Shown: in pieces, positions 1 through 9,185 of the stretch
How positions within the stretch are numbered: position 1 is the stretch's first letter
How the letters are laid out: each line of letters starts with the position of its first letter
NCBI RefSeq assembly: GCF_052180275.1
Contig: NZ_CP197465.1
Span: forward strand, 5,952,001 to 6,016,000
Direction: 5' to 3'
DNA: 64,000 bases
Source of the DNA: Kumtagia sp052180275
GTDB lineage: Bacteria > Pseudomonadota > Alphaproteobacteria > Rhizobiales > Rhizobiaceae
Notes under the pieces: generated by a model
What the model was told of the DNA's origin: nothing
The model's database searches: none
What the model saw: the letters and a program-made list of their open reading frames with translations, nothing else
Made by a program: the position numbers and the translations under genes

Positions 1-777
1 GTGAAGCGCAGCGGCCAGGGCGCGCTCAAGCTCAGCATAAAACCGCTCTGCGACGCCGACAGCGACGGCTGCAGCGAGCGCGCTGAGATCTGGGAAAAGA
101 CCGAACTGCGCGTGCCCTACAATGAAGGCGTCTGGTACGGCTTCGCGGTGAAGTTCGCGGACCCTGTCCCGCAGGACGACCACCGCTACCTGATCGCCCA
201 GTGGAAACGCGAGATCGATGCTGGCGCCGAGGGCGATTTCAGCCCGTTCCTGGCGATCCGCCTGCGCAACGGAAAGCTGTTCGCCACGGTCGAGACCAAC
301 TACATCCAGCCGAAGGCGCAGCCGGCTTCGAACGCGACGGCCGGGCTATGCGAGGCCGGATCGACACCGGTCTGGCTGCGCCCTGAAACCAACCAGATGC
401 GGGCGCTGGTCGCGACCGAAGCAGGCTGGACGGCTGAGGACGGCGCGATCTACGCCGCCTGCACGGACGCCATCCAGGTGGTCAACCACGGCAACCCGTT
501 GCCGACGGCGGATTCCGGCTGGATCGACTTCGCCATCTACACGAAGCCCGGCCCGGACGGCTCCGGCCTCATCGAGATGTTCGCCAACGGTAAGCCGATC
601 GTCACGGTCAAGGGGCATATCGGCCACGCCGACAAGGGCCTCGGCGAGAACCAGTACTTCAAGTTCGGCCCCTACCGCGCGGCGCACTCCACCGAGTGGA
701 CGCTTTATTACGACGACTTCCGGCGCTCCCCCGATTGCGCCGACGTGCTGGCCGGCGGAACCTGCCCGACACCGTGA
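1..777 (+). CDS. Heparin lyase I-like polysaccharide lyase, probably 5'-truncated
   Basis: Reads open from the first base of the window, so the true start and any signal peptide probably lie upstream; at least 258 residues are visible. The pattern fits the heparin lyase I / PL20-type jelly-roll family: an early SERAEIWEKTEL segment, the core strand WYGFAVKF followed by IAQWKRE, a GWIDFAIY strand, and a C-terminal QYFKFGPYR ... LYYDDFRR signature typical of these lyases. Such enzymes cleave glycosidic bonds of acidic polysaccharides by beta-elimination in the periplasm or outside the cell. No substrate can be assigned. The next gene begins 247 bp downstream and encodes an ABC importer, so a link between polymer cleavage and oligosaccharide import is possible but unproven. 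Confidence 0.65.
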   Translation: MKRSGQGALKLSIKPLCDADSDGCSERAEIWEKTELRVPYNEGVWYGFAVKFADPVPQDDHRYLIAQWKREIDAGAEGDFSPFLAIRLRNGKLFATVETNYIQPKAQPASNATAGLCEAGSTPVWLRPETNQMRALVATEAGWTAEDGAIYAACTDAIQVVNHGNPLPTADSGWIDFAIYTKPGPDGSGLIEMFANGKPIVTVKGHIGHADKGLGENQYFKFGPYRAAHSTEWTLYYDDFRRSPDCADVLAGGTCPTP

Positions 778-1024
778 CAGCGGCAGGCCTTTTTCCCCAT
801 TGAACCCCGTCCGGCCGCTACCGGACAGGTAAAAGTGCAGTGGATCGTCGGCGGATCGAAAATCCGGCCGATCTCCTTCAGCAAGCTGTCACGAATTCCC
901 GCTACGGCCACGCAACGTAATTCTGGCGTATCCAATCGAGCGCACGGCTATGCAGTTCATTTGCTGTCGGCTAGTGTCGTGCCGTTGGGGCAACGTGACG
1001 GCGTAGGGGAGCAGTTGCGATAAG

Positions 1025-2929
1025 ATGAATGGGGCGACGAAAACTTCGGGAAACGACCTTCTCCGGATCGAGAATCTGGGGATTTCGTTCGCCATCGTCG
1101 GCGGTCCCGTGCATGCCGTGCGCAATGCGAGCTTCCGCATCCTGCCGGGCAAGGTGACTGCGCTCGTCGGCGAGTCCGGCTCGGGCAAATCGGTGATCAG
1201 CCAGGCGGTGATGGGCATCCTGCCCAATACGGCGCAGGCGCGCGGCTCGATCCTGTTCAACGATCCGAAGACCGGAAAATCCACCGATATCCTGCAACTC
1301 GAGCGCGACGGCAAGGAAATCCGCGAATTGCGCGGCAGCCGCATCGGCAAGATTTTCCAGGAGCCGATGACGTCGCTGTCGCCGCTGCACACCATCGGCA
1401 ACCAGATCGACGAGTCGCTGCACATCCATTCCGATCTCGACAATGCCGAGATCAAGGAGCGCACCATCGAGATGCTGGGGCTGGTCGGCTTCCCCAACCC
1501 GGCGCGCGCCTACACCATGTACCCGTTCGAGCTTTCGGGCGGGCTGCGCCAGCGCGCCATGATCGCCATGGCCCTGCTCTGCCGTCCTGCCCTGCTGATC
1601 GCCGACGAGCCGACGACAGCGCTCGACGTCACCATCCAGGCGCAGATCCTGCATCTACTGCGCGACCTGCAGGAACGCCTGAACATGGCGATGCTGCTGA
1701 TCACCCACGACCTCGGCGTGGTGGCCAACGTTGCCGACGAGGTGGTGGTGATCTACCACGGCGAGATCATGGAGGCCGGTACGGTTCAGGACATCTTCCG
1801 CCGTCCGACGCACCCCTATCTCAAGGGGCTGATGGCGGCGGTGCCGCATTTCGACATGAAGCCCGGCGAGCGGCTGAAGGCGTTGCGTGAAGTGCCGGTC
1901 AATGTCGAGAACCTGATCGGTGCCAAGAAGAAGCCAGCGCCCGAAGGCAAGACGGAGGTCCTGCTGTCGGCCCGCGACCTGATCAAGTCCTATACGACAC
2001 GCCAGTCGGGCTGGTTCGGCAAGGGCGTCGAAAAGCCTGTCCGCGCCGTCGACGGCGTCAGTTTCGACATCAGGCGCGGCGAATGCCTCGGCCTGGTCGG
2101 CGAGAGCGGCTGCGGCAAGACCACGGTCAGCAAGATCCTGATGCGAGCGGTCACGCCCGACTCCGGCTCGATCACGTTCAACAGCGCCGATGGCCCGCTC
2201 GACCTGCTCAAGGCCGAAGGCGAGGCGTTGCGCACCGTCCGCACCAAGATCCAGATGGTGTTCCAGGATCCGGTATCGTCGCTGTCGCCCCGCATGACGG
2301 TGCAGAACATCTTGAGCGAGCCGCTGGAAATCCACAATCGTGGCGACGCCGCCTCGCGCTTGCAGAAGGTGACGGCGCTGCTGAAGGCCATCGGCCTCGA
2401 TGAGCGAGCGTTGAACCGCTACCCGCACTCCTTTTCCGGCGGCCAGCGCCAACGCATCGGCATCGCCCGCGCCCTGGCGCTCGGGCCGGAACTGCTGATC
2501 TGCGACGAGCCCGTCTCTGCGCTCGACGTTTCGGTGCAGGCGCAAATCCTCAACCTGCTGAAGGATCTGCAGAAGGAGCTCGGCCTCACCTACCTGTTCA
2601 TCTCGCACAACCTCGCGGTGGTCGACTACATGGCCGACCGCATCGCGGTGATGTGCGCCGGCCGCATCGTCGAACTGGCGCCGTGTGAGACGCTGATGGA
2701 ACATCCGGTCCATCCTTACACGCGATCGCTGCTGGCTGCGGTGCCTTTCCCGGATCTCGACCGGCCGCTCGATTTCGAGACGCTGCATATCGCCGGCGCC
2801 ACCGACCAGACGGCGTGGGGGCCGCAATTCCGATATGATGGGGACGAGGACGCGCTTTCGCCAACCGATCTCGGCGGCGGACATTTCGTGCTGGCGCGCG
2901 GCTCGGTCGATGCGAGGGAGCTCGTGTGA
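1025..2929 (+). CDS. ABC transporter ATP-binding protein, two fused ATPase domains (Dpp/Opp type)
   Basis: Energises import through the two permeases encoded downstream. The 634-residue protein carries two complete nucleotide-binding domains. Domain 1 has Walker A GESGSGKS (about residues 49-56), signature LSGGLRQRA (about 170) and Walker B LLIADEPTTALD (about 190). Domain 2 has Walker A GESGCGKT (about 358), signature FSGGQRQR (about 470) and Walker B LLICDEPVSALD (about 490). This is the DppD-DppF fusion layout also seen in YejF-like proteins. Each half ends in the oligopeptide-type HPY segment (THPYLKGL, HPYTRSLL). The ATG follows a GGGGAG stretch. The stop codon overlaps the start region of the binding-protein gene (TGATG), indicating translational coupling. 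It is unusual but not rare for the ATPase gene to lead the operon. Confidence 0.93.
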   Translation: MNGATKTSGNDLLRIENLGISFAIVGGPVHAVRNASFRILPGKVTALVGESGSGKSVISQAVMGILPNTAQARGSILFNDPKTGKSTDILQLERDGKEIRELRGSRIGKIFQEPMTSLSPLHTIGNQIDESLHIHSDLDNAEIKERTIEMLGLVGFPNPARAYTMYPFELSGGLRQRAMIAMALLCRPALLIADEPTTALDVTIQAQILHLLRDLQERLNMAMLLITHDLGVVANVADEVVVIYHGEIMEAGTVQDIFRRPTHPYLKGLMAAVPHFDMKPGERLKALREVPVNVENLIGAKKKPAPEGKTEVLLSARDLIKSYTTRQSGWFGKGVEKPVRAVDGVSFDIRRGECLGLVGESGCGKTTVSKILMRAVTPDSGSITFNSADGPLDLLKAEGEALRTVRTKIQMVFQDPVSSLSPRMTVQNILSEPLEIHNRGDAASRLQKVTALLKAIGLDERALNRYPHSFSGGQRQRIGIARALALGPELLICDEPVSALDVSVQAQILNLLKDLQKELGLTYLFISHNLAVVDYMADRIAVMCAGRIVELAPCETLMEHPVHPYTRSLLAAVPFPDLDRPLDFETLHIAGATDQTAWGPQFRYDGDEDALSPTDLGGGHFVLARGSVDARELV

Positions 2930-4827
2930 TGCTGACACGCCGTACTGCCCTCGGCCTTTTCGCCACGGCGCTCATGCCGGGTACGCTGCGCGCCGCGGAA
3001 ATCGAGCCGGAAGCGCTGAAGGCGCTGGTCGACGCCGGCACTCTGCCCAAAGTCGCCGACCGGCTGCCGAAGACGCCGCGCATCGTCAATGTCGCCGGCC
3101 TCGGCGGCCAGCCGGGGCGTCATGGCGGTAGGATCCGCACCATCATCAGCGGCCAGCGCGACATCCGCCTGATGACGATCTACGGCTACACGCGGATCAT
3201 CGGCTACAATTCCAGGCTGGAGTTCGAGGCCGATGTGCTCGAAAGCTACGACATCGTCGAGGAGCGCATCTTCACCTTCAAGCTGCGCGACGGCCACAAA
3301 TGGTCGGACGGAACGCCGCTTTCTACCGAAGATTTCCGTTATTGCTGGGAAGACGTGCTCAACGACGAGGACCTGACGCCCGGGGGCGTGCCGATCGCGA
3401 TGCGCGTCAACGACGAGCCGCCAAAATTCGAAATCCTCGACCCGTTGACGGTTCGCTACACCTGGAATGCGCCGAACCCGGACTTCCTGCCGAACCTCGC
3501 GGCCGCGCAGCCGATCAACCTCGCGCTGCCGGCCCACTATCTCAAGCAGTTCCACAAAAAATATCAGGATGAGGATAAGCTCAAGGAGTTGATGAAGAAG
3601 AACAAGGCCAAGAAGTGGAGCGGCCTGCACATCAAGATGTCGCGTACTTATCGGCCGGAAAATCCGGAACTGCCCATGCTCGACCCGTGGATCAACACGA
3701 CCCAGCCGCCGGCGGAACAGTTCGTGTTCGAGCGTAACCCTTACTACCACCGAGTCGACGAGAACGGCTTGCAGCTTCCCTATATCGACAAGTTCGTGCT
3801 GAACGTCAGTTCGTCGGCGATCATCCCGGCCAAGACCGGCGCCGGCGAAAGTGACCTCCAGGCGACAGGCATCGACTTCGCCGACTACACCTTTCTCAAG
3901 GATTCCGAGAGCCGCTACCCCGTCAAGGTCAGCCTGTGGAAGAAGATCCAGGGGGCGCGCTTCGCAATTCTGCCGAATCTCAACTATGGCGACGAGGTGT
4001 GGCGGACCATCCTCCGCGACGTGCGCTTCCGCCGGGCGCTGTCGATCGCCATAGACCGGCGCGAGATAAACATGGCCTGCTTCTTCGGCCTGGCCAAGGA
4101 AAGCGCCGACACCCTGCTGCCCGAGAGCCCGCTCTTCAAGCCGGAATACGCCAAGGCGTGGTCGAGCTTCGACCCTGCCAAGGCCAACGCGCTCCTGGAC
4201 GAGATGGGCCTGACCGAGCGAGACGACGACGGCATCCGCATCCTGCCCGACGGACGCACGGCGCAGCTCATCATCGAGACACCCGGAGAAAGCAAGCTCG
4301 ATACCGACGTCCTCGAACTCATCACCGACCATTGGCTGAAAATCGGCCTTGCGGTCTTCATCCGTACTTCGCAGCGCGACATCTTCCGCAGCCGCGCGTT
4401 GGCCGGGCAGATCATGCTGTCGCTGTGGTCCGGCATCGACAACGGCGTGGCAACCGCCGACATGAGCCCGGACCAACTGGCGCCGACCGCCGAGGACGAA
4501 CTGCAATGGCCGCTCTGGGGCGTCTATTACGTGACCCGCGGCGAGCAGGGCACGGCCCCCGACATGCCGGAAGGCGCAGAACTGGTGCGCCTGCTCCGCG
4601 AATGGAGAAGATCGGCGACGACGGAAGAGCGCGCCGACGCATGGAGACAGATGCTGGAAGTTTTCACGGATAACGTCTTCTCGATCGGCATCGTCAACCA
4701 GACGCTGCAACCGATCCTGCGCTCTGCGCGGCTGCACAACGTGCCGGAGGAAGGCCTCTACGGCTTCGACCCAACCTGTTATCTCGGTGTCTACAAGCCC
4801 GATACCTTCTGGCTTGAGGAAGCCTGA
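2929..4827 (+). CDS. ABC transporter substrate-binding protein, family 5, Tat-exported
   Basis: Periplasmic solute receptor of the importer encoded around it. The ATG at 2929 is preferred; a GTG one codon earlier would add a single Met. The N-terminus MLTRRTALGLF followed by a hydrophobic run and a likely cleavage near LRAAE looks like a twin-arginine signal. The mature protein has SBP_bac_5 features such as FKLRDGHKWSDGTPLS and the late DVRFRRALSIAIDRREI helix. At 632 residues it is longer than the usual 500-550 of dipeptide receptors, with an insertion around residues 200-240 (Lys-rich, KKNKAKKW). The substrate is unknown: peptides, opines and oligosaccharides are all handled by this family. 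The permease gene starts 2 bp after its stop codon. Confidence 0.9.
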   Translation: MLTRRTALGLFATALMPGTLRAAEIEPEALKALVDAGTLPKVADRLPKTPRIVNVAGLGGQPGRHGGRIRTIISGQRDIRLMTIYGYTRIIGYNSRLEFEADVLESYDIVEERIFTFKLRDGHKWSDGTPLSTEDFRYCWEDVLNDEDLTPGGVPIAMRVNDEPPKFEILDPLTVRYTWNAPNPDFLPNLAAAQPINLALPAHYLKQFHKKYQDEDKLKELMKKNKAKKWSGLHIKMSRTYRPENPELPMLDPWINTTQPPAEQFVFERNPYYHRVDENGLQLPYIDKFVLNVSSSAIIPAKTGAGESDLQATGIDFADYTFLKDSESRYPVKVSLWKKIQGARFAILPNLNYGDEVWRTILRDVRFRRALSIAIDRREINMACFFGLAKESADTLLPESPLFKPEYAKAWSSFDPAKANALLDEMGLTERDDDGIRILPDGRTAQLIIETPGESKLDTDVLELITDHWLKIGLAVFIRTSQRDIFRSRALAGQIMLSLWSGIDNGVATADMSPDQLAPTAEDELQWPLWGVYYVTRGEQGTAPDMPEGAELVRLLREWRRSATTEERADAWRQMLEVFTDNVFSIGIVNQTLQPILRSARLHNVPEEGLYGFDPTCYLGVYKPDTFWLEEA

Positions 4828-4829
4828 TC

Positions 4830-5828
4830 GTGCTGAGATACATTTTCTGGCGTATCGCCATCATGATCCCGACGCTGCTGCTCATTTCAGCGCTGGTGTT
4901 CACCATCATCGAACTGCCGCCCGGCGACTATTTCGAAAGCTACGCCGCCGAACTGCGGGCGCAGGGCGAAGGCGTCGACATGGACAAGCTGAACGCGCTG
5001 CGCGCCGAATACGGCTTCGACCAGCCACCGATCGTCCGCTATTTCTACTGGGTCGGCGGCATGCTGCAGGGCGATTTCGGCTATTCGTTCGAATACGAAC
5101 TGCCGGTATCCGATGTGGTCGGCGACCGGCTCTGGCTAACCGTTCTGGTCTCCTTTACCACCATCATCTTCACTTGGCTGATCGCGTTCCCGATCGGCAT
5201 GTATTCCGCAACGCACCAGTATAGCTGGGGTGACTACGGGCTGACCTTCCTCGGACTGCTCGGCATAGCCATACCGAACTTCATGCTGGCGCTGATTCTG
5301 ATGTATTTCGCCAACATCTGGTTCGGCACCTCGATCGGCCATCTGATGGACCAGCAATATTTCGGCCAGCCGATGAGCTGGGCGAAGGCCAAATCGATCC
5401 TCGAACATCTGTGGATACCGGTGATCATCGTCGGCACCGCCGGCACCGCCGGCATGATCCGGCGGTTGCGCGCCAACCTTCTCGACGAGTTGCAGAAGCA
5501 ATACGTCATGACGGCGCGCGCCAAGGGCCTGCATCCGTTCAAGACGCTGATCAAATACCCGCTGCGCATGTCGCTCAACTTCTTCATCTCCGACATCGGC
5601 TCCATCTTGCCGGCCATCATCTCCGGCGCCGAAATCACGGCGATCGTGCTGTCGCTGGAGACCACGGGTCCGATGCTGATAAAGGCATTGCAAAGCCAGG
5701 ACATGTACCTTGCAGGCTCCTTCCTGATGTTCCTCGCCTTCCTCACGGTGATCGGCGTGCTCATTTCCGATCTCGCCCTCGCGCTGCTCGACCCGCGTAT
5801 CAGGCTGCAGGGCGGGAGCACGAAATGA
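4830..5828 (+). CDS. ABC transporter permease (DppB/OppB type)
   Basis: Inner-membrane channel subunit of the importer. Starts with GTG 2 bp after the binding-protein stop. The N-terminal helix (MLRYIFWRIAIMIPTLLLIS) and a periplasmic loop rich in acidic residues are typical of the DppB branch. The cytoplasmic EAA loop reads MTARAKGLHPFKTLIKYPLR (about residues 226-245), where the ATPase docks. About six hydrophobic segments are visible and the length of 332 is normal. Its stop overlaps the ATG of the second permease by 4 bp (ATGA), so the two are translationally coupled. Confidence 0.92.
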   Translation: MLRYIFWRIAIMIPTLLLISALVFTIIELPPGDYFESYAAELRAQGEGVDMDKLNALRAEYGFDQPPIVRYFYWVGGMLQGDFGYSFEYELPVSDVVGDRLWLTVLVSFTTIIFTWLIAFPIGMYSATHQYSWGDYGLTFLGLLGIAIPNFMLALILMYFANIWFGTSIGHLMDQQYFGQPMSWAKAKSILEHLWIPVIIVGTAGTAGMIRRLRANLLDELQKQYVMTARAKGLHPFKTLIKYPLRMSLNFFISDIGSILPAIISGAEITAIVLSLETTGPMLIKALQSQDMYLAGSFLMFLAFLTVIGVLISDLALALLDPRIRLQGGSTK

Positions 5829-7000
5829 CGTCTTCATTGCCGGCGCCCGGCGCGCCTCTCGATCATTTTGTTTCCACCGCGCCCTTCGACCCCTTGTCGG
5901 TCGAGGCGATGACGGAGGAGCAGACCAAGGTCTACCAGGCCTCGCAACTGCGGCTGATGTGGTGGAAATTCAAGCGCCACAGGGTTGCCCTGTGGTCGGC
6001 GATCTTCCTGGCCGCCTTCTACCTGATGATCCTCATCTGCGAGTTCGTCGCGCCCTACAATCTGCACACCCGCAACGTCGACTTCATTTATACACCGCCG
6101 CAGCGTGTGCATCTCTTCCACGAAGGAAGCTTCGTCGGTCCGTTCGTCTATGGCCGCACCATGACGCTCGACATGGACACGCTGAAGCGCGACTATGCCG
6201 ACAACCCGAACGACGTGCAGAAGCTGCGTTTCTTCTGCTCGGGCGACCCATATAAGTTCTGGGGCGTCATTCCGGGCACTTTCCATTTCGTCTGCCCGGC
6301 GGAAGGCGGCCAGTTCTTCGCACTCGGCACCGACCGGCTCGGCCGCGACGTGATGTCGCGCATCATCTATGGTGCGCGCATCTCGCTGACCATCGGTCTG
6401 CTGGGCGTCGCCTTCTCCTTCCTGCTCGGCATCGTCATTGGCGGGCTCGCGGGCTATCACGGCGGCGTCTTCGACCTGATCGTGCAGCGCATCATCGAGG
6501 TACTGCAATCGCTGCCGAGCATTCCGCTGTGGATGGCGCTGGCGGCGATCATGCCGGTGACGTGGAGTCCGATCGTCATCTATTTCGGCATCACGCTGAT
6601 CCTCGGCCTGATCGACTGGACGGGACTGGCGCGCGCCGTCCGCTCGAAACTCCTGTCGCTGCGTGAGGAAGACTATGTGCTCGCCGCGCAATTGATGGGA
6701 GCAAGACCCAGCCGCATTATCGGCCGCCACCTCGTGCCCGGCTTCATGTCGCACCTGATCGCCTCGGCGACGATCGCCATCCCCGGCATGATTTTGGGCG
6801 AGACCGCGCTGTCCTTCCTCGGTCTCGGCCTCAGACCGCCGATCACAAGCTGGGGCATCTTGCTCGTCGAGGCCCGCGACGTCAGCGTCATCGCCTTCTA
6901 TCCGTGGCTGCTGTTCCCGATGATCCCGGTGATCCTCGTCATCCTCGCCTTCAACTTCATGGGCGACGGATTGCGCGACGCGGCGGATCCGTATCGGTAG
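5825..7000 (+). CDS. ABC transporter permease (DppC/OppC type)
   Basis: Second channel subunit. The frame is open far upstream, but the ATG at 5825 overlaps the preceding stop (ATGA) and gives the expected N-terminus with a single first helix (about residues 57-77, LWSAIFLAAFYLMILICEF). The predicted length is 391 residues, somewhat longer than a standard DppC because of a periplasmic insertion of about 100 residues between helix 1 and the transport core. The signature FALGTDRLGRDVMSRIIYGAR and the EAA loop AAQLMGARPSRIIGRHLVP are clear. It is the last gene of the operon; a hairpin follows at 7014-7034, between it and the convergent tagH. Confidence 0.92.
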   Translation: MTSSLPAPGAPLDHFVSTAPFDPLSVEAMTEEQTKVYQASQLRLMWWKFKRHRVALWSAIFLAAFYLMILICEFVAPYNLHTRNVDFIYTPPQRVHLFHEGSFVGPFVYGRTMTLDMDTLKRDYADNPNDVQKLRFFCSGDPYKFWGVIPGTFHFVCPAEGGQFFALGTDRLGRDVMSRIIYGARISLTIGLLGVAFSFLLGIVIGGLAGYHGGVFDLIVQRIIEVLQSLPSIPLWMALAAIMPVTWSPIVIYFGITLILGLIDWTGLARAVRSKLLSLREEDYVLAAQLMGARPSRIIGRHLVPGFMSHLIASATIAIPGMILGETALSFLGLGLRPPITSWGILLVEARDVSVIAFYPWLLFPMIPVILVILAFNFMGDGLRDAADPYR

Positions 7001-7013
7001 CCAACGCCGGAGC

Positions 7014-7034
7014 GCGGCCTCCTTTCGAGGCCGC
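7014..7034. terminator. Hairpin between convergent operons
   Basis: A perfect 8-bp stem (GCGGCCTC / GAGGCCGC) with a CTTTC loop lies in the 48-bp gap between the ABC permease and the convergent tagH gene. There is no strong U-tract on either side, so it is a plausible but weak bidirectional terminator. Confidence 0.5.
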
Positions 7035-7048
7035 CCTCACATCCGGGG

Positions 7049-8479
7049 TCAGCCCTTCTTGCTGGCCTCGTCATAGGCCTCGGCGAAATAGGCGAGGAAG
7101 ACGTCCAGCATGCCGTTCTCGTGCGGGGCTGTCTTCTGCTCCCAGCGTTCCTCGAACAGATCCCACGAACGGCTCTTCTTGGACAAGAAGGCCGACGTGC
7201 CGACCTTGGCCGAGATCGCCTCCGGGGAGATATCATCGAGCAGCCGCGACAGCGCTTTCTGCATGGCCGAATAGGTCGCGAGTTCATGCCGCTTCAGATC
7301 GGCGAAGCCGGCGTCGAGGCTTTGCTTGCCTCCGAGGAACCCCGGGCGGCGGCGCGTGAACATCACATCGATGATCTCCGGCGCGCCCGGAATGAATTTC
7401 AGCGGGTTGTTGTCGGTGGCGCCGATCATGGTGCGACTGGAGCTTTTGGTCATCGCCTTGGCCGCCGCACGGGCACGCAGCAATTGCGCGAGATGCTCGA
7501 CGGTGACCCGCAGGAACTCGCCAACCTCGTAGCCGACCTCCGCCGGGTCGCGCGTCGCAAACGTCTCGGGCGCCACCCCTGCCCCGGCCGCCAGCCCTTG
7601 AAGGAACCGGGCGAGGCCCTGCTGGTCGCCGCCGGCAGCGGGCGCGGCGGGCTGTGGCGGCGGAAACGGCTGGGCCGCAAACGGCATCCCGGGGTTCACC
7701 GCGCCGGGATTGAGAGATGCGGCCGGAGGGCCGGATCCGAAAGACTCTCCCGTGACAGGCGCGGGCCGGGGACGCGGCGCAGGCAAATCGGCAGCCGGCG
7801 GAAAGCCGGGGGCTGGCGGCGCGTAAGCCGGTGCGGGACCGGGCAATGGCTGCGATGCGGCCGGGCCGAACGGCGATTCCTGGCGGGAAGGAACCGGCGT
7901 CGCGGCAGGCATGGCGAACGGATCGCCGCCGCGCGGCGGCTGTTCCGAACCGCCGGCCGGCCGCATGTCCGGAAACTCGATGAACTGGTGCGAGAAATCA
8001 GCCGCACGCCGGCGTCCCGGCGGCTCGGGCGTCAGTTCGCGGCGGTCGATCGGCGGGGGAGCCGGCGCGCCCGTACCCCAGATATCGTCGGAGGGCGTGG
8101 AGAAGGACTGGCGCGACGGCGCGTCCAGATCGTCTTCGGTCGATGTAAAGCGGGGGGCGCCGGCATCGTCGATCTCGACACGGACGATGTAGTTGCCGAT
8201 CGTCAGCCGATCGCCGGTCGACAACCGGTACGGGCTCTTCATCCGCGCCGTCGAGCCGTTGAGGAACGTGCCGTTGCGCGACACGTCGTAGAGCCAGTAG
8301 CCGCCCTTCTCGAACCGCACCTCGCAATGCAGGCCGGAAATGTAGCGGCTGGGGTCCGGCAGCGTCCAGTCGAGATGCTGCTGGCGGCCGATCTCGAAGC
8401 CGCGATTGCGCGCCTGGAACTGGATCGGGCCGCCATCCGGCAGGGAATCGACACTGTCGATCGTAAGCGTGATGGTCAT
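7049..8479 (-). CDS. tagH: TagH/Fha-type FHA-domain protein of the T6SS
   Basis: Cytoplasmic phosphothreonine reader that, in the threonine-phosphorylation pathway of T6SSs, is phosphorylated by PpkA and promotes assembly. The N-terminal FHA domain (about residues 24-110) shows GFEIGRQQHLDWTLPDPSRY, GLHCEVRF, DVSRNGTFLNG and GDRLTIGNYIVRVEI, the canonical Gly-Arg, Ser/Gly-His and Asn binding pattern. A long Pro/Ala-rich linker (about 130-280) joins a C-terminal domain (about 290-476) of the type found at the end of T6SS FHA proteins (KFIPGAPEIIDVMF and DDISPEAI segments). It is the last gene of the minus-strand unit with vgrG. Its partner kinase and phosphatase are encoded about 24 kb away, at 30895-33838. 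Confidence 0.88.
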   Translation of the reverse strand: MTITLTIDSVDSLPDGGPIQFQARNRGFEIGRQQHLDWTLPDPSRYISGLHCEVRFEKGGYWLYDVSRNGTFLNGSTARMKSPYRLSTGDRLTIGNYIVRVEIDDAGAPRFTSTEDDLDAPSRQSFSTPSDDIWGTGAPAPPPIDRRELTPEPPGRRRAADFSHQFIEFPDMRPAGGSEQPPRGGDPFAMPAATPVPSRQESPFGPAASQPLPGPAPAYAPPAPGFPPAADLPAPRPRPAPVTGESFGSGPPAASLNPGAVNPGMPFAAQPFPPPQPAAPAAGGDQQGLARFLQGLAAGAGVAPETFATRDPAEVGYEVGEFLRVTVEHLAQLLRARAAAKAMTKSSSRTMIGATDNNPLKFIPGAPEIIDVMFTRRRPGFLGGKQSLDAGFADLKRHELATYSAMQKALSRLLDDISPEAISAKVGTSAFLSKKSRSWDLFEERWEQKTAPHENGMLDVFLAYFAEAYDEASKKG

Positions 8480-8620
8480 CAGGCCGCTGCAAATGCCTCA
8501 ATTCCGCGCCGGGCGCAACGCGGCAGAGACTACCGGCCAACCTGTTCCCTGTGCAATAAAATTGCTTGATACCGGCTGCGCTTTGTCGACGGCGGAATGG
8601 CGCATCGCGCGACGCGCCGC

Positions 8621-9169
8621 TCAACTTTCCGTCATCTGGATGCCCATCGACACGCAGGCCGAAAGCACCGCGGCCCGCTGCTTGAGCGGCACGCGGGCGA
8701 TCGCGCTGAGGACGGCGGCGTTCACGGCGCGCGCCGTCAGGAAAGGCGGCGGCACGACGGGAGCCATGCCGGACGGCGCCATGGAGCCTCCGCTCCATCC
8801 GGCCGCCAGCGCGATCCAGGCGCCCGGCGTCTTGACCGGGGCCGCCATGCCCGCATCCAGCGCGGCATAGCGGCGATCCTCCTCGGGCTCGCGCACCCAG
8901 TCCTCGGCGACCGCCAGCAGCCCCTTGTCCTGGGTGCTCAGGCCCTCCGGAAGGTTGACCAGGCACTGGTGCCCCCACCAGACGGCGACCCGCCGCGGCA
9001 GGAGATAGGCGCAGAAGGTGACTGCGTCCTCGGGCGTCGGGCTGGTGACCAGGTCGCGCAGATACTCGATGGACGGACGCTCGGCCGGAACGGCGGTCAT
9101 GTCCTCGGCGGCGGTCGGGAACGTCTCGAAAAGTTCCCGGGCGGTGTTGAAGCGGAGGCGGGTGCTCAT
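8621..9169 (-). CDS. Small T6SS-associated protein (DUF6931-like)
   Basis: 182-residue cytoplasmic-looking protein without a signal peptide. Its visible pattern (SIEYLRDLVTSPTPEDAVTF, AYLLPRRVAVWWGHQCL, LAVAEDWVREPEEDRRYAAL, APGAWIALAAGWSGGSMAP) resembles my recollection of the DUF6931 family that occurs beside vgrG and FHA genes in proteobacterial T6SS loci. The function is unknown. It sits 16 bp after vgrG and 141 bp before tagH on the same strand. A role in VgrG/PAAR loading or as an effector adaptor is possible, but nothing in the sequence proves it. Confidence 0.65.
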   Translation of the reverse strand: MSTRLRFNTARELFETFPTAAEDMTAVPAERPSIEYLRDLVTSPTPEDAVTFCAYLLPRRVAVWWGHQCLVNLPEGLSTQDKGLLAVAEDWVREPEEDRRYAALDAGMAAPVKTPGAWIALAAGWSGGSMAPSGMAPVVPPPFLTARAVNAAVLSAIARVPLKQRAAVLSACVSMGIQMTES

Positions 9170-9185
9170 CTGTCGAGGCCTTCGC

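Noticed and set aside
2716..4737. 673-codon minus-strand open frame opposite the binding-protein gene
   Set aside because: It lies antisense to a well supported family 5 binding protein and shows no domain; it is a GC-bias shadow.
5411..5824. Upstream extension of the second permease gene
   Set aside because: It overlaps the first permease in another frame; the ATGA overlap at 5825 is the natural start.
8553..8565. Short palindrome GCAAT-AAA-ATTGC between tagH and the DUF6931-like gene
   Set aside because: The 5-bp arms are too short to call a terminator or operator, and no T-tract follows.
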